Shown here one piece after another: positions 55,470 to 64,000 of a stretch of DNA of 64,000 nucleotides; position 1 is the stretch's first letter; each line of letters opens with the position of its first letter. The stretch is from positions 62,001-126,000 of the forward strand of contig NZ_SUPW01000008.1 of NCBI RefSeq assembly GCF_013337285.1, given 5' to 3'. This DNA comes from Agrobacterium tumefaciens (lineage in GTDB: Bacteria > Pseudomonadota > Alphaproteobacteria > Rhizobiales > Rhizobiaceae). Position numbers and translations under genes: made by a program. The notes under the pieces are model-generated. The model was not told where the DNA came from, searched no databases, and saw nothing but the letters and a program-made list of their open reading frames with translations.

Positions 55470-55907
55470 ATGGCCGATCTGGCGGTTTATACGGGTTTGT
55501 TTCTGACGGCCTTTGTGGCGGCGACTATTCTGCCCATGCAGTCGGAGGCGGCGCTGGCCGGTCTCATCCTCTTGAAATCGCAACCGGTCTGGTTGCTGGT
55601 GGCCGTTGCCAGTGTCGGTAATGTGGCCGGTTCCTTCGTCAACTGGCTGCTTGGCCGCGGCATCGAACGGTTCCGGCACAGGCGCTGGTTTCCCGTTGGC
55701 GAGGCGGCGCTGCAACGTTCCCAGAACTGGTATCGGCGTTATGGCCGCTGGTCGCTGCTTTTAAGCTGGGCGCCATTGATCGGCGATCCGCTGACGGTTG
55801 CGGCCGGCATCATGAAAGAGCCGCTGCCGATCTTCCTGCTGCTGGTCACGGTAGCCAAGGTGGCTCGTTACCTTGTGCTGGCGCTGGTGACGCTGAATTT
55901 TCTCTGA
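55470..55907 (+). CDS. YqaA-family (DedA-like) membrane protein
   Basis: 145-residue membrane protein with about four helices. The YqaA/SNARE-associated (DedA-like) signature is visible as ATILPMQSEAALAGLILLKSQP, ASVGNVAGSFVNWLLGRG and LLLSWAPLIGDPLTVAAGIM. The role is unknown; DedA relatives affect membrane potential and lipid handling. It lies 98 bp after the small Cys-containing protein on the same strand, so it may be part of the Zur-controlled unit, but the spacing does not prove this. GGGCGGGCA precedes the ATG. Confidence 0.85.
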   Translation: MADLAVYTGLFLTAFVAATILPMQSEAALAGLILLKSQPVWLLVAVASVGNVAGSFVNWLLGRGIERFRHRRWFPVGEAALQRSQNWYRRYGRWSLLLSWAPLIGDPLTVAAGIMKEPLPIFLLLVTVAKVARYLVLALVTLNFL

Positions 55908-55969
55908 TTCTTTTCAGGGCGTTAAGGCCCGTTCGTCGCTTCAGAAGACAGGGAAGGCGCAAGCCCTCT

Positions 55970-56704
55970 TCAGGGCGTCTTGATCGCCTTCTGCGTCCGG
56001 TCCTTGCCCACCTCGATCACGTGGCGCATGGCTTTCACGGCGGCATCGGTATCACGCGCGGCGATGGCGTGAACGATGCGCAGGTGGTTGGACGCAATCT
56101 CGGCGATGGTGCCGGGCGAGGCGGCCGGTGACGAAAGCTGGAAGGAAATGGCGAGGGCTGCTTCGATCAGCCCGCTTGCCGACCGCATGAAGGGATTGCC
56201 GGACATGTGCGCCACGGCAAGGTGGAATTCGAGATCGACCTTGGCGATGCTTTCCGGCGTATGCTTCGGATTGTCGAATTTGGCGGCGATGACGTAAAGG
56301 GAAACGATATCATCATTGGAGGCCTGCAGGGCCGCCGCAGCTGCCGCCGCCGGCTCCAGCGCCAGACGGATTTGCGCCAGATGCGTGACGAATTCCTCGT
56401 CTATGCCGGCCTCGCAGCGCCAGCCCAACACGTCAGGATCGAAGAAATTCCAGCTTGAGCGGTCAAGAACGCGGGTGCCGACCTTGGCTTTCGGTTCCAC
56501 CAGCCGTTTGGCCGCCAGCGTCTTCATGGTTTCACGCAGCACGGTGCGCGAAACCCCGAACCGCATGGACAGTTCGGCGTCATTGGGCAGCAGCGAGCCT
56601 TCCGCTATTCTGCCCGAGACGATGGCGCTGCCGAGTTCGGAGACCACGTGGGCGTGGCTGTTCCGGCGTTTTCGCCCGCTTATCGTCGTTTCGAGCAGCC
56701 CCAA
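55970..56704 (-). CDS. FadR-type GntR regulator
   Basis: 244-residue regulator: GntR winged HTH (LGSAIVSGRIAEGSLLPNDAELSMRFGVSRTVLRETMKTL) and FCD domain (DLEFHLAVAHMSGNPFM; ASNHLRIVHAIAARDTDAA) with histidines for metal and acid binding. The start is TTG 56704, with GGAGG five bases upstream. It lies at the downstream end of the ytfQRT-yjfF operon, 18 bp after yjfF on the same strand, so it is probably co-transcribed. It is a good candidate regulator for the ytfQ/dehydratase divergent promoter, where ATAGTAATAC occurs twice. Confidence 0.9.
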   Translation of the reverse strand: MGLLETTISGRKRRNSHAHVVSELGSAIVSGRIAEGSLLPNDAELSMRFGVSRTVLRETMKTLAAKRLVEPKAKVGTRVLDRSSWNFFDPDVLGWRCEAGIDEEFVTHLAQIRLALEPAAAAAAALQASNDDIVSLYVIAAKFDNPKHTPESIAKVDLEFHLAVAHMSGNPFMRSASGLIEAALAISFQLSSPAASPGTIAEIASNHLRIVHAIAARDTDAAVKAMRHVIEVGKDRTQKAIKTP

Positions 56705-56722
56705 GCAAGCCTCCGTGTGCGG

Positions 56723-57703
56723 TTATGCCGGGTGTGGCCCGGCCAGTCTCCTGTTTGAATACCAGATGATTGCGCGCTGCAACACGATGAAGACGAAAAG
56801 CAGCACGCCAATGACGATTTTCGTCCACCAGGACGACAGCGTTCCGTCAAAAACGATATAGGTCTGGATCAGTCCCTGGATCAGGATGCCGATGAAGGTG
56901 CCCGCCACCAGCCCCGTGCCGCCCGTCAGCAGCGTGCCGCCGATGACGACGGCGGCAATGGCGTCCAGCTCCACGCCCACCGTCGCCAGCGAATAACCTG
57001 ACGAGGTGTAGAGTGTATAGACGATGCCGGCGAGGCCTGACAGGAAACCGGACAGCGCATAGATGCCGATGGTCGTCGCGCCGATCGGCACGCCCATCAG
57101 CTCGGCCGATTGCGGGTTGCCGCCCAGCGCATAAACATTGGCGCCAAAGCGGGTGCGGCTGGCGAGCAGCATGCCGGCGGCAAAGACGATGAGCATCAGT
57201 ATGGCGAGCGCCGTCAGCCTGCCACCTCCGGGAAAGCGGAAATAAAAGCCCTGTATAGCATCGATGAACGGGTGCGATATCGGCACCGACTGCGTCGAGA
57301 TAAGATAGGCAGCACCACGCGCCAGAAACATGCCCGCCAGTGTCACCACGAAAGGCGGGATCGACAGGAAACGGATCATCGCCCCCATCAGGCAGCCGAA
57401 CAGCGTCGAGACCACAAGCACGATGGCGAAGGCCAGCAGCGGATGGATATTATAGGTGCCCACCATCACCGCCACGAAGACGCTGGTAAAGGCGATGACC
57501 GAACCGATGGAGAGATCGATGCCGCCCGAAAGGATCACGAAGGTCATGCCGACGGCAGCGATGCCGAGAAAGGCGTTGTCGGTCAGAAGATTGCCGATTA
57601 CCCGCGTCGACAGGATCGCCGGATATTGCAGCACGCAGAGAAGATAGGCGACCACGAAGATCGTCAATGTGGTGAGGAAGGGAAGATTGCGGCTATGGAT
57701 CAT
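56723..57703 (-). CDS. yjfF: Furanose ABC transporter permease YjfF
   Basis: 326-residue CUT2-type permease with about nine helices. Typical segments are FLGIAAVGMTFVILSGGIDLSIGSV and ALGGNPQSAELMGVPI. The ATG overlaps the ytfT stop (ATGA); the open frame to 58000 lies in the wrong frame of ytfT and is not used. Pairs with YtfT to import galactofuranose or a related furanose. Confidence 0.93.
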   Translation of the reverse strand: MIHSRNLPFLTTLTIFVVAYLLCVLQYPAILSTRVIGNLLTDNAFLGIAAVGMTFVILSGGIDLSIGSVIAFTSVFVAVMVGTYNIHPLLAFAIVLVVSTLFGCLMGAMIRFLSIPPFVVTLAGMFLARGAAYLISTQSVPISHPFIDAIQGFYFRFPGGGRLTALAILMLIVFAAGMLLASRTRFGANVYALGGNPQSAELMGVPIGATTIGIYALSGFLSGLAGIVYTLYTSSGYSLATVGVELDAIAAVVIGGTLLTGGTGLVAGTFIGILIQGLIQTYIVFDGTLSSWWTKIVIGVLLFVFIVLQRAIIWYSNRRLAGPHPA

Positions 57704-58746
57704 CGCGCGGTTCCTTCCTTGGTCATGCCGTTGGTGGCTGCCGGTTTGGCGTGTGGTTTGGGTGGTCTGACGAAGCCCAGCACCGCCATGATCGCCGGCG
57801 ATTGCAGCGTCAGCACCACCATGATGATGCCGGCCTTGATGATGAGGTTGAATTCCGGCGGAAAGCCCGAGACCAGAATGCCGGTATTGATGGTCTGGAT
57901 GATGAGCGCGCCGATCAGCGAGGCGGTGATGGAGAAGCGCCCGCCATTCAGGGAGGTGCCGCCGATCACGACAGCCAATATGGCGTCCAGCTCCAGCCAC
58001 AGCCCGGCATTGTTGGCATCCGCGCCGCGAATATCGGCGGTCACGATCATGCCGGCGATGGCGGCGCAGAGGCCGGAAACGGCATAGACGAAAAACAGCA
58101 GGAAGCGCGCCCGCACACCGGCCAGCGCTGCCGCGCGGCGGTTGATGCCGGTTGCCTCGATCAGAAATCCCAGCGCGCTCTTGCGCACCAGAAGACCGAT
58201 CAGAAGTGCGGCCGCCAGCCAGATGATGACGGGCAGGGGAATGCCGGCGAAGGAGCCGGAACCGATGGCGGAGAATGTGTCATCGTTGAAGGTGAGAATG
58301 ACACCTTCAGTGATGAGCTGGGCGATGCCGCGCCCCGCCACCATCAGGATGAGGGTGGCGATGATCGGCTGTATGTCGAGAAGGGCGACCAGCACGCCAT
58401 TCCACAGGCCGCAGGCAATGCCGACCGCAAGCGAGATGGCGATGACGGAGGGGATGGAGTGGCCGTTGCTGATGAGTGTGGCGGCCACCGCCCCGCAGAT
58501 GGCGATGACCGCGCCGATCGAAAGATCGATGCCCTTGGTGGCGATGACCAGCGTCATGCCGATGGTCAGGAGCGCCACGGGCGCGGCGCGCACCAGAATA
58601 TCCACCAGGCTGCCGTAGAGCCGACCGTTCTGGAACGAAACATTGAGAAAGCCCGGCGAAACGATTGTAATCGCGGCCAGAATGACGAAAAGCGCGGCAA
58701 GCTGGGGAGCAAGCCTTTTCAGGCGTCGGGTCACAGCCACCATCAT
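57700..58746 (-). CDS. ytfT: Furanose ABC transporter permease YtfT
   Basis: 348-residue CUT2-type permease with the segments LLTIGMTLVIATKGIDLSIGAV and ATGINRRAAALAGVRA. The ATG overlaps the ytfR stop (ATGA), as in tightly coupled transporters. Confidence 0.93.
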   Translation of the reverse strand: MMVAVTRRLKRLAPQLAALFVILAAITIVSPGFLNVSFQNGRLYGSLVDILVRAAPVALLTIGMTLVIATKGIDLSIGAVIAICGAVAATLISNGHSIPSVIAISLAVGIACGLWNGVLVALLDIQPIIATLILMVAGRGIAQLITEGVILTFNDDTFSAIGSGSFAGIPLPVIIWLAAALLIGLLVRKSALGFLIEATGINRRAAALAGVRARFLLFFVYAVSGLCAAIAGMIVTADIRGADANNAGLWLELDAILAVVIGGTSLNGGRFSITASLIGALIIQTINTGILVSGFPPEFNLIIKAGIIMVVLTLQSPAIMAVLGFVRPPKPHAKPAATNGMTKEGTAR

Positions 58747-60269
58747 GCCGCCTCCGTTTTGGCTGCCGCATCGGCAATTGCCCGCATGATGTTGTCGGCG
58801 GTCACGTCGCCGCCCTTCAACTCGCTGACATGGCGACGATCCGAAAGCACGACGACGCGATGCGCCACGGCGGTCAGTTCTTCCAGTTCCGAGGAAATGA
58901 CGACGAGCGACATGCCTTCGGTACAGAGTTTTTCGATCATTTTCAGAATTTCCGCATGCGCGCCGATATCGATGCCGCGTGTCGGCTCGTCGAGGATCAG
59001 CAACCGGGGATGCGTGGCGAGCCAGCGGGCCAGAATGGCCTTCTGCTGGTTGCCGCCGGACAGGAATTTGATCGGCCGGTCGGGATCGGCCGGGCGAATG
59101 TCGAGCGACTTGATGAAGCTTTCGGCAAGCTCCACCTTCTGCCTTCGGGAAATGGGCCGCGCCCAGCCCTGCCGGGCCTGAAGGGCGAGCGCGATATTAT
59201 CGGTGACGGAAAAATCGCCGATGATGCCATCCGTCTTGCGCTCCTCCGGACAGAAGCCGAAACCGGCGGTAATGGCGGCTTCCGGCGAAGAAATCGCCAC
59301 CGTCTGGCCATCGATGACAGCTTTTCCGGTATCCGGCCTGTCGATGCCGAACAGCAGGAAGGCGGTTTCCGTGCGGCCCGAACCGAGCAGCCCGGCGACG
59401 CCGACGATCTCACCGGGGCGGATGCCGAGATCGAAGGGGGCGATGCTGCCGCGTTTGCCGTAACCTTCGAAACGGATCGGCGGTTCGCCCTCGACAACGG
59501 TATCTTCGGTCGCCTGATGTTCGTGGGTGATGTGCTGAAGCTCACGGCCGAGCATCATCGAGATCAGTTCGGATCGCGGCAGGCTGCCGATATCGCGGGT
59601 GCCGACGAGGCGGCCATTGCGCAGCACCGTCACCCGGTCGGCGATATCATAGACCTGATTGAGGAAGTGGGTGATGATGACGATGCCGATGCCGCGCGCC
59701 CGCAGGTTTCTCAAGACCCCGAACAGCATCTCGACCTCATGGGCGTCGAGGCTGGCGGTCGGCTCGTCCAGCACCAGCACCTTGCCGGAAAGATCGACGG
59801 CGCGGGCAATGGCGATGATCTGGCGGATGGCGACGGAATAGCTGGAGAGAAGCGCGTTGACGTCAATGGACAGCCCGTATTGGGCAAGCAGCGCCTGCGA
59901 TTGCTTCTGCATCGTGCTGCGGTCGATCAGTCCGAAGCGGCGCGGCTGGCGTCCGAGAAACAGGTTTTCGGCAACCGTCAGGTTTTCGAGAAGGTTCACC
60001 TCCTGATAGACCGTGCCGATGCCCAGCGCCTGCGCTTCGCCGACATTGGCGGGTGAAATCTCGCTACCTTCCAGAAAGATCGAGCCGCTGTCGCGGTGGT
60101 AAACTCCGGTCAGGATTTTGATCAACGTCGATTTGCCCGCGCCGTTTTCACCGAGCAGCGCATGGATTTCACCGCGCCCGAGCGAAAAATCGACGCTGTC
60201 CAGCGCCGTGATCCCGAGAAAGGATTTACCGATGGCGCGTGCTTCCAGAAGTGGTGCCGTTTCGGACAT
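58743..60269 (-). CDS. ytfR: Furanose ABC transporter ATP-binding protein YtfR
   Basis: 508-residue tandem ATPase of the CUT2 family. Domain 1 has Walker [22 protein letters not shown]-type VLVLDEPTASLD and ITHFL. Domain 2 has the degenerate Walker A GLLGSGRTE, then FLSGGNQQKAILARWL and LILDEPTRGID, as is normal for this family. ATG 60269 is used; the open frame continues into the palindromic repeat but lacks coding character. Located 292 bp after ytfQ. Confidence 0.95.
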   Translation of the reverse strand: MSETAPLLEARAIGKSFLGITALDSVDFSLGRGEIHALLGENGAGKSTLIKILTGVYHRDSGSIFLEGSEISPANVGEAQALGIGTVYQEVNLLENLTVAENLFLGRQPRRFGLIDRSTMQKQSQALLAQYGLSIDVNALLSSYSVAIRQIIAIARAVDLSGKVLVLDEPTASLDAHEVEMLFGVLRNLRARGIGIVIITHFLNQVYDIADRVTVLRNGRLVGTRDIGSLPRSELISMMLGRELQHITHEHQATEDTVVEGEPPIRFEGYGKRGSIAPFDLGIRPGEIVGVAGLLGSGRTETAFLLFGIDRPDTGKAVIDGQTVAISSPEAAITAGFGFCPEERKTDGIIGDFSVTDNIALALQARQGWARPISRRQKVELAESFIKSLDIRPADPDRPIKFLSGGNQQKAILARWLATHPRLLILDEPTRGIDIGAHAEILKMIEKLCTEGMSLVVISSELEELTAVAHRVVVLSDRRHVSELKGGDVTADNIMRAIADAAAKTEAA

Positions 60270-60328
60270 TAAGCAGGTTCCGTATCGAAATGGGTATCGG
60301 TGAAGTGATCGCGTCGGGAGCGGCGGGT

Positions 60329-60450
60329 TTCTTCTCCCCGCCGGGGAGAAGGTGGCCCGAAGGGTCGGATGAGGGGGCAACGCCAGCGATTGACCACACC
60401 CTCGCCCCCTCATCCCGCTGCCGCGACCTTCTCCCCCTCGGGGAGAAGAA
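60329..60450. repeat. RIME-like palindromic intergenic element, copy 3 (inverted orientation)
   Basis: Same ends as the copies at 2797 and 43276, but in opposite orientation. It separates ytfQ from ytfR inside one operon, where an mRNA hairpin may keep more binding protein than permease or ATPase. Confidence 0.85.
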
Positions 60451-60521
60451 GCAGGCGGCACACGCTCGCCCCATATGCGATCATTCGGTGTCGGGCTTGC
60501 GCCCCTCGTTTAACCGAAAGA

Positions 60522-60545
60522 AACGGCGCAACTTTTCGCGCCGTT
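60522..60545 (-). terminator. Hairpin after ytfQ (attenuator-like)
   Basis: AACGGCGC (60522-60529) pairs with GCGCCGTT (60538-60545), 16 bases after the ytfQ stop. It has only a weak T-tract, consistent with partial termination or 3-prime end protection. Confidence 0.6.
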
Positions 60546-60561
60546 CCTCAAAAGACAGGCC

Positions 60562-61521
60562 TTAGTAACCCAGGCCCTTCTTCGCCTCGTAAACCTTCAT
60601 CGGATCATCGGATGCCGTATAAAGCTTGGATTCCGTCTGGATCCACTTCGCAGGCGCCTTCTTGTCCTTCAGATAGGCTTCAAGCGCATCGAAGGCCGGG
60701 CCGGCCATGTCAGGCGTCAGTTCTACGGTGGCGTTGGCTTCACCGGCGGCCATGGCCTTGAAGATATCAGGTACGGCATCGATGGAGACAACCTTGACGT
60801 CGGTACCGGGCTTCAGGCCCGCTTCCTTGATCGCCTGGATCGCGCCGACGGCCATGTCGTCATTATGGGCGTAGACGGCACAGATATCCTTGCCGCCGCC
60901 TTCGGCCTTGATGAAGCTTTCCATCACTTCCTTGCCCTTGGTGCGGGTGAAGTCACCCGTCTGCGAGCGCACGATCTTGATGTTCTTGTGGGATTCGATG
61001 GCCTGCTCGAAACCCTTCTTGCGGTTGATGGCGGGCGAGGAGCCGGTTGTGCCCTGCAATTCCACGACCTTGCAGTCCTTGGAGCCGACATCCTTGACCA
61101 GCCAGTCGCCGGCCACCTTGCCTTCGTGCACCTGATCCGACGTAACGGCGGTCAGGTAAAGATCATCCGGCGCCTCGATCTGGCGGTCGAGCAGGATGAC
61201 AGGGATTTTCTCTTCCTTGGCTTCCTTCAAAACGGCGTCCCAGCCGGTGGCGACCACAGGGGCGATCAAGATCGCATCGACGCCCTGCGCGATGAAGCCG
61301 CGAACGGCCTTGATCTGGTTTTCCTGCTTCTGCTGCGCGTCGGCGAATTTGAGCGTGACGCCGCGTTTTTCGGCCTGCTGTTTGGTAACGGTGGTTTCAG
61401 CCGCGCGCCAGCCGGATTCCGAACCGATCTGCGAGAAGCCGACGGTAAGCGATTGTGCGGAAACACCGGATGCAAGGCACAGCGAAACGGCGACAGTAAC
61501 TGTCGCGAGAGCTTTTCTCAT
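60562..61521 (-). CDS. ytfQ: Galactofuranose-type ABC transporter substrate-binding protein YtfQ
   Basis: 319-residue periplasmic binding protein. The signal peptide (LATVTVAVSLCLASGVSAQS) is followed by the YtfQ hallmarks VGFSQIGSESGWRAAETTV, APVVATGWDAVLKEAKEEKIPVILLDRQI, QGTTGSSPAINRKKGF and VYAHNDDMAVGAIQAIKEAG. In E. coli YtfQ binds galactofuranose and also arabinose-type sugars. GGGAGGAA precedes the ATG. First gene of ytfQRT-yjfF, divergent from the dehydratase at 62044. Confidence 0.95.
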   Translation of the reverse strand: MRKALATVTVAVSLCLASGVSAQSLTVGFSQIGSESGWRAAETTVTKQQAEKRGVTLKFADAQQKQENQIKAVRGFIAQGVDAILIAPVVATGWDAVLKEAKEEKIPVILLDRQIEAPDDLYLTAVTSDQVHEGKVAGDWLVKDVGSKDCKVVELQGTTGSSPAINRKKGFEQAIESHKNIKIVRSQTGDFTRTKGKEVMESFIKAEGGGKDICAVYAHNDDMAVGAIQAIKEAGLKPGTDVKVVSIDAVPDIFKAMAAGEANATVELTPDMAGPAFDALEAYLKDKKAPAKWIQTESKLYTASDDPMKVYEAKKGLGY

Positions 61522-61570
61522 CTTATTCCTCCCAGAGATGATGTCAGCGTGACGGCAACACTATGAGCAT

Positions 61571-61580
61571 ATAGTAATAC
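61571..61580. promoter_or_regulatory. ATAGTAATAC repeat, ytfQ-proximal
   Basis: ATAGTAATAC 50 bp upstream of the ytfQ start. An identical decamer lies at 61756-61765 in the same intergenic region. Candidate operator for the regulator at 55970. Confidence 0.45.
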
Positions 61581-61755
61581 TCTTGGAAAGTGGTTTTTTG
61601 GCGTTTCCGCAATTTGCCAGATGTCGGTTTGACTTGAATTTTGCCATAAAATGCAATGAATCAATAGGTTATATGCACATAAATCGATTTTTCTGTTGTT
61701 GAAAGCATACCGGAAATGGGGTTTGATCCAGCTTGACAGGCGATGTCCGCATCTA

Positions 61756-61765
61756 ATAGTAATAC
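61756..61765. promoter_or_regulatory. ATAGTAATAC repeat, distal
   Basis: Second exact copy of the decamer at 61571-61580, 185 bp away, on the side nearer the dehydratase. Other than these copies and the possible small ORF at 61802, I see nothing else in the 522-bp region 61522-62043. Confidence 0.45.
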
Positions 61766-61801
61766 AAATAAAGACATCAGGTCGTGACGGAGCATGAGGC
61801 C

Positions 61802-61960
61802 ATGAGGCCGTTGTTTTCCGGAATGACAGGGAGGGAGAGACCGTTGCGCTATGCCGCCATCGTCGTAAGCACCGAAAAATATTCGGTTAAAGCCGAAGAA
61901 CAGCCCCAAATCACTCGTCTGGGCCTGCTCTGTCGGTTATGCGTGATCCCGAAAAGCTGA
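61802..61960 (+). CDS. Possible small ORF / leader peptide upstream of the dehydratase
   Basis: 52-residue open frame starting ATG 61802, with an internal in-frame TTG at 61844 preceded by the strong AGGGAGGGAGAGA. It ends 83 bp before the dehydratase ATG. No family is recognised, and codon use is unremarkable. It could be a leader peptide or chance. Confidence 0.2.
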   Translation: MRPLFSGMTGRERPLRYAAIVVSTEKYSVKAEEQPQITRLGLLCRLCVIPKS

Positions 61961-62043
61961 TTCCATTTTCCTTGCGCACAACATAAGCTTGTCGCATTTC
62001 GTAATATTTTACCGTTGGCCACTTCCGGCTGGAGACCTGCATC

Positions 62044-63855
62044 ATGACCAAATCCGACAATCTGCCCGCCACAAAAGGCAAGTTTCGTTCGCGCGCGTGG
62101 TTCGACAACCCCGCCAACGCGGATATGACGGCGCTTTATCTCGAGCGTTACATGAACTTCGGTCTCAGCCAGGCCGAGCTTCAGTCCGACCGCCCGATCA
62201 TCGGCATTGCGCAGACCGGCTCGGATCTTTCACCCTGCAACCGTCACCATCTGGAACTGGCCAACCGCCTGCGTGAAGGCATCCGTGAAGCCGGTGGCAT
62301 CGCCATCGAATTCCCGGTCCATCCGATCCAGGAAACCGGCAAGCGCCCGACGGCGGGCCTTGACCGCAACCTGGCTTACCTCGGCCTCGTGGAAGTGCTT
62401 TATGGCTATCCGCTCGATGGCGTCGTGCTGACCATCGGCTGTGACAAGACCACGCCTGCCTGTCTTATGGCGGCGGCCACCGTCAACATTCCGGCCATCG
62501 CCCTGTCCGTCGGCCCCATGCTGAACGGCTGGTTCCGTGGTGAGCGCACCGGCTCCGGCACCATCGTCTGGAAGGCGCGCGAACTGCTGGCCAAGGGCGA
62601 GATCGACTATCAGGGCTTCGTCAAGCTCGTCGCCTCGTCGGCGCCCTCCACCGGCTATTGCAACACCATGGGCACGGCAACAACCATGAATTCGCTTGCC
62701 GAAGCGCTCGGCATGCAGCTTCCCGGCTCCGCCGCCATTCCGGCGCCTTACCGCGACCGTCAGGAAGTTTCCTACCTCACCGGCCTGCGGATCGTCGAAA
62801 TGGTCAAGGAAGACCTCAAGCCTTCCGATATCATGACCAAGGACGCCTTCATCAACGCCATCCGCGTCAACTCGGCTATCGGCGGCTCCACCAATGCGCC
62901 GATCCACCTCAACGGCCTTGCTCGCCATGTCGGCGTGGAGCTGACCGTGGATGACTGGCAGACCTATGGTGAAGACGTGCCGCTGCTCGTCAACCTGCAG
63001 CCGGCCGGCGAATATCTCGGCGAAGATTATTACCATGCCGGCGGTGTTCCCGCTGTCGTCAACCAGCTGATGACCCAGGGACTGATCATGGAAGACGCCA
63101 TGACCGTCAACGGCAAGACCATCGGCGACAATTGCCGTGGTGCGATCATCGAGGACGAGAAGGTCATCCGCCCCTATGAGCAGCCGCTCAAGGAGCGCGC
63201 CGGCTTCCGCGTTCTGCGCGGCAACCTGTTCTCCTCGGCCATCATGAAGACAAGCGTGATCTCGGAAGAATTCCGTGGCCGCTACCTCTCCAACCCAAAT
63301 GACCCGGAAGCCTTCGAAGGCCGCGCCGTGGTGTTTGACGGTCCGGAAGATTACCACCACCGCATCGACGATCCGTCGCTGAAGATCGACGCCAACACCA
63401 TCCTGTTCATGCGCGGCGCCGGCCCGATCGGTTATCCGGGTGCGGCAGAAGTGGTGAACATGCGTGCGCCGGATTATCTTTTGAAGGAAGGCGTCAATTC
63501 GCTTCCCTGCATCGGTGATGGCCGTCAGTCCGGCACGTCGGGCAGCCCGTCCATCCTCAACGCTTCCCCGGAAGCAGCGGCCGGTGGCGGTCTCGCCATC
63601 CTGCAGACAGGTGACCGCGTTCGCATCGATGTGGGCCGTGGCACGGCCGATATCCTGATTTCCGGCGAGGAGCTGGCCAAGCGTTACGAGGCGCTTTCTG
63701 CCGAGGGTGGCTTCAAATTCCCCGATCACCAGACTCCATGGCAGGAAATCCAGCGCGGCATCGTCAGCCAGATGGAAACCGGCGCGGTTCTGGAACCGGC
63801 GGTCAAGTACCAGCGCATCGCCCAGACCAAGGGCCTGCCGCGCGACAACCACTAA
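62044..63855 (+). CDS. IlvD/Edd-family sugar-acid dehydratase (xylonate/arabinonate-type)
   Basis: 603-residue Fe-S dehydratase, giving 2-keto-3-deoxy sugar acids. It closely resembles Caulobacter XylD as I recall it ([98 protein letters not shown]). Cluster cysteines are expected in SPCN, GCDKT and YCNTMG. Substrate could be D-xylonate, L-arabinonate, D-fuconate or D-galactonate. It is divergent from ytfQ. GGAGA precedes the ATG, and a strong hairpin follows. Confidence 0.93.
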   Translation: MTKSDNLPATKGKFRSRAWFDNPANADMTALYLERYMNFGLSQAELQSDRPIIGIAQTGSDLSPCNRHHLELANRLREGIREAGGIAIEFPVHPIQETGKRPTAGLDRNLAYLGLVEVLYGYPLDGVVLTIGCDKTTPACLMAAATVNIPAIALSVGPMLNGWFRGERTGSGTIVWKARELLAKGEIDYQGFVKLVASSAPSTGYCNTMGTATTMNSLAEALGMQLPGSAAIPAPYRDRQEVSYLTGLRIVEMVKEDLKPSDIMTKDAFINAIRVNSAIGGSTNAPIHLNGLARHVGVELTVDDWQTYGEDVPLLVNLQPAGEYLGEDYYHAGGVPAVVNQLMTQGLIMEDAMTVNGKTIGDNCRGAIIEDEKVIRPYEQPLKERAGFRVLRGNLFSSAIMKTSVISEEFRGRYLSNPNDPEAFEGRAVVFDGPEDYHHRIDDPSLKIDANTILFMRGAGPIGYPGAAEVVNMRAPDYLLKEGVNSLPCIGDGRQSGTSGSPSILNASPEAAAGGGLAILQTGDRVRIDVGRGTADILISGEELAKRYEALSAEGGFKFPDHQTPWQEIQRGIVSQMETGAVLEPAVKYQRIAQTKGLPRDNH

Positions 63856-63901
63856 AGGCGGGACCGTTCCGGCTGGCCGCTTTTAAAAATCAGCTAAAAA
63901 T

Positions 63902-63930
63902 CAGCCCCGGGGTGTGCCGCCCCGGGGCTG
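63902..63930 (+). terminator. Strong hairpin after the dehydratase gene
   Basis: CAGCCCCGGGG (63902-63912) and CCCCGGGGCTG (63920-63930) form a perfect 11-bp stem, followed by AAATATTTT. The preceding bases contain the direct repeat AAAAATCAGC twice. Confidence 0.85.
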
Positions 63931-64000
63931 AAATATTTTCGGACATCCGAGCGCCTCGTCGCCCTCCTGCTTACTCCTTCGATGGGGAGAGCGGCTTTCC

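Noticed and set aside
61661-61909. 82-residue minus-strand ORF between ytfQ and the dehydratase
   Set aside because: No family, no ribosome site, lies in a regulatory region.

Overview
The window reads as chromosomal DNA of an alphaproteobacterium of the Rhizobiaceae, most like Agrobacterium. This is judged from recalled family similarities (ugp, sit, uxuA/TRAP and ytf operons, COG0523 GTPase with Zur-like boxes), a high-GC coding bias, and three families of palindromic intergenic repeats typical of this group. No search was run. Nearly all of it is ordinary coding DNA: sugar, sugar-acid and osmolyte catabolism with dedicated transporters and one local regulator per module, plus two aminoacyl-tRNA synthetases. 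I see no rRNA, tRNA, CRISPR, prophage or insertion sequence.

Layout. 1-4.8 kb: RidA-family protein, IclR regulator, SelA-like PLP enzyme and a fused peptide-type ABC ATPase. 4.8-10.9 kb: a possible sulfonate/organosulfur module (GST, ArsR regulator, SsuA-like protein with no signal peptide, SsuD-like monooxygenase, fused TRAP permease, Tat-type DctP). 10.9-12.3 kb: aztD zinc chaperone with a Zur-like box. 12.5-20.8 kb: semialdehyde dehydrogenase, VanZ-like protein, then a GntR-controlled TRAP-idnD-uxuA hexuronate module. 21-26.3 kb: HTH-MGMT repair protein, SorC regulator, transaldolase, IclR, BDH2-like SDR, small DUF1328 protein. 26.4-29.9 kb: sitABCD manganese/iron importer with two Mur-like boxes. 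30-43.2 kb: hypothetical protein, patatin, lysS, gltX, SLC13 transporter, TerC, TetR with an EmrAB-type efflux pair. 43.5-47.7 kb: LacI regulator, xylB, xylA. 48-49.4 kb: OmpW and a Glyoxalase_8 protein. 49.5-53.6 kb: ugpBAEC. 54-55.9 kb: COG0523 zinc GTPase, small Cys-containing partner, YqaA. 56-63.9 kb: FadR-type regulator, ytfQRT-yjfF furanose importer, and a divergent IlvD/Edd sugar-acid dehydratase.

Functional links. Xylose enters through xylA/xylB and transaldolase. Uronates or aldonates are imported by TRAP and routed through UxuA. Pentonate oxidation could use the XylD-like dehydratase and the semialdehyde dehydrogenase, although they lie 48 kb apart. Zinc economy is represented by two distant genes sharing the same 10-base Zur core (aztD and the COG0523 GTPase).

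Most interesting: (i) the SsuA-like protein that begins at the mature N-terminus, with an in-frame stop just upstream, coupled to an SsuD-like enzyme and a TRAP rather than ABC transporter; (ii) an 18-base sequence repeated exactly 150 bp apart in the ArsR/SsuA divergent promoter; (iii) a perfect 54-bp inverted repeat between xylB and xylA; (iv) a series of clear palindromic operators next to their likely regulators.
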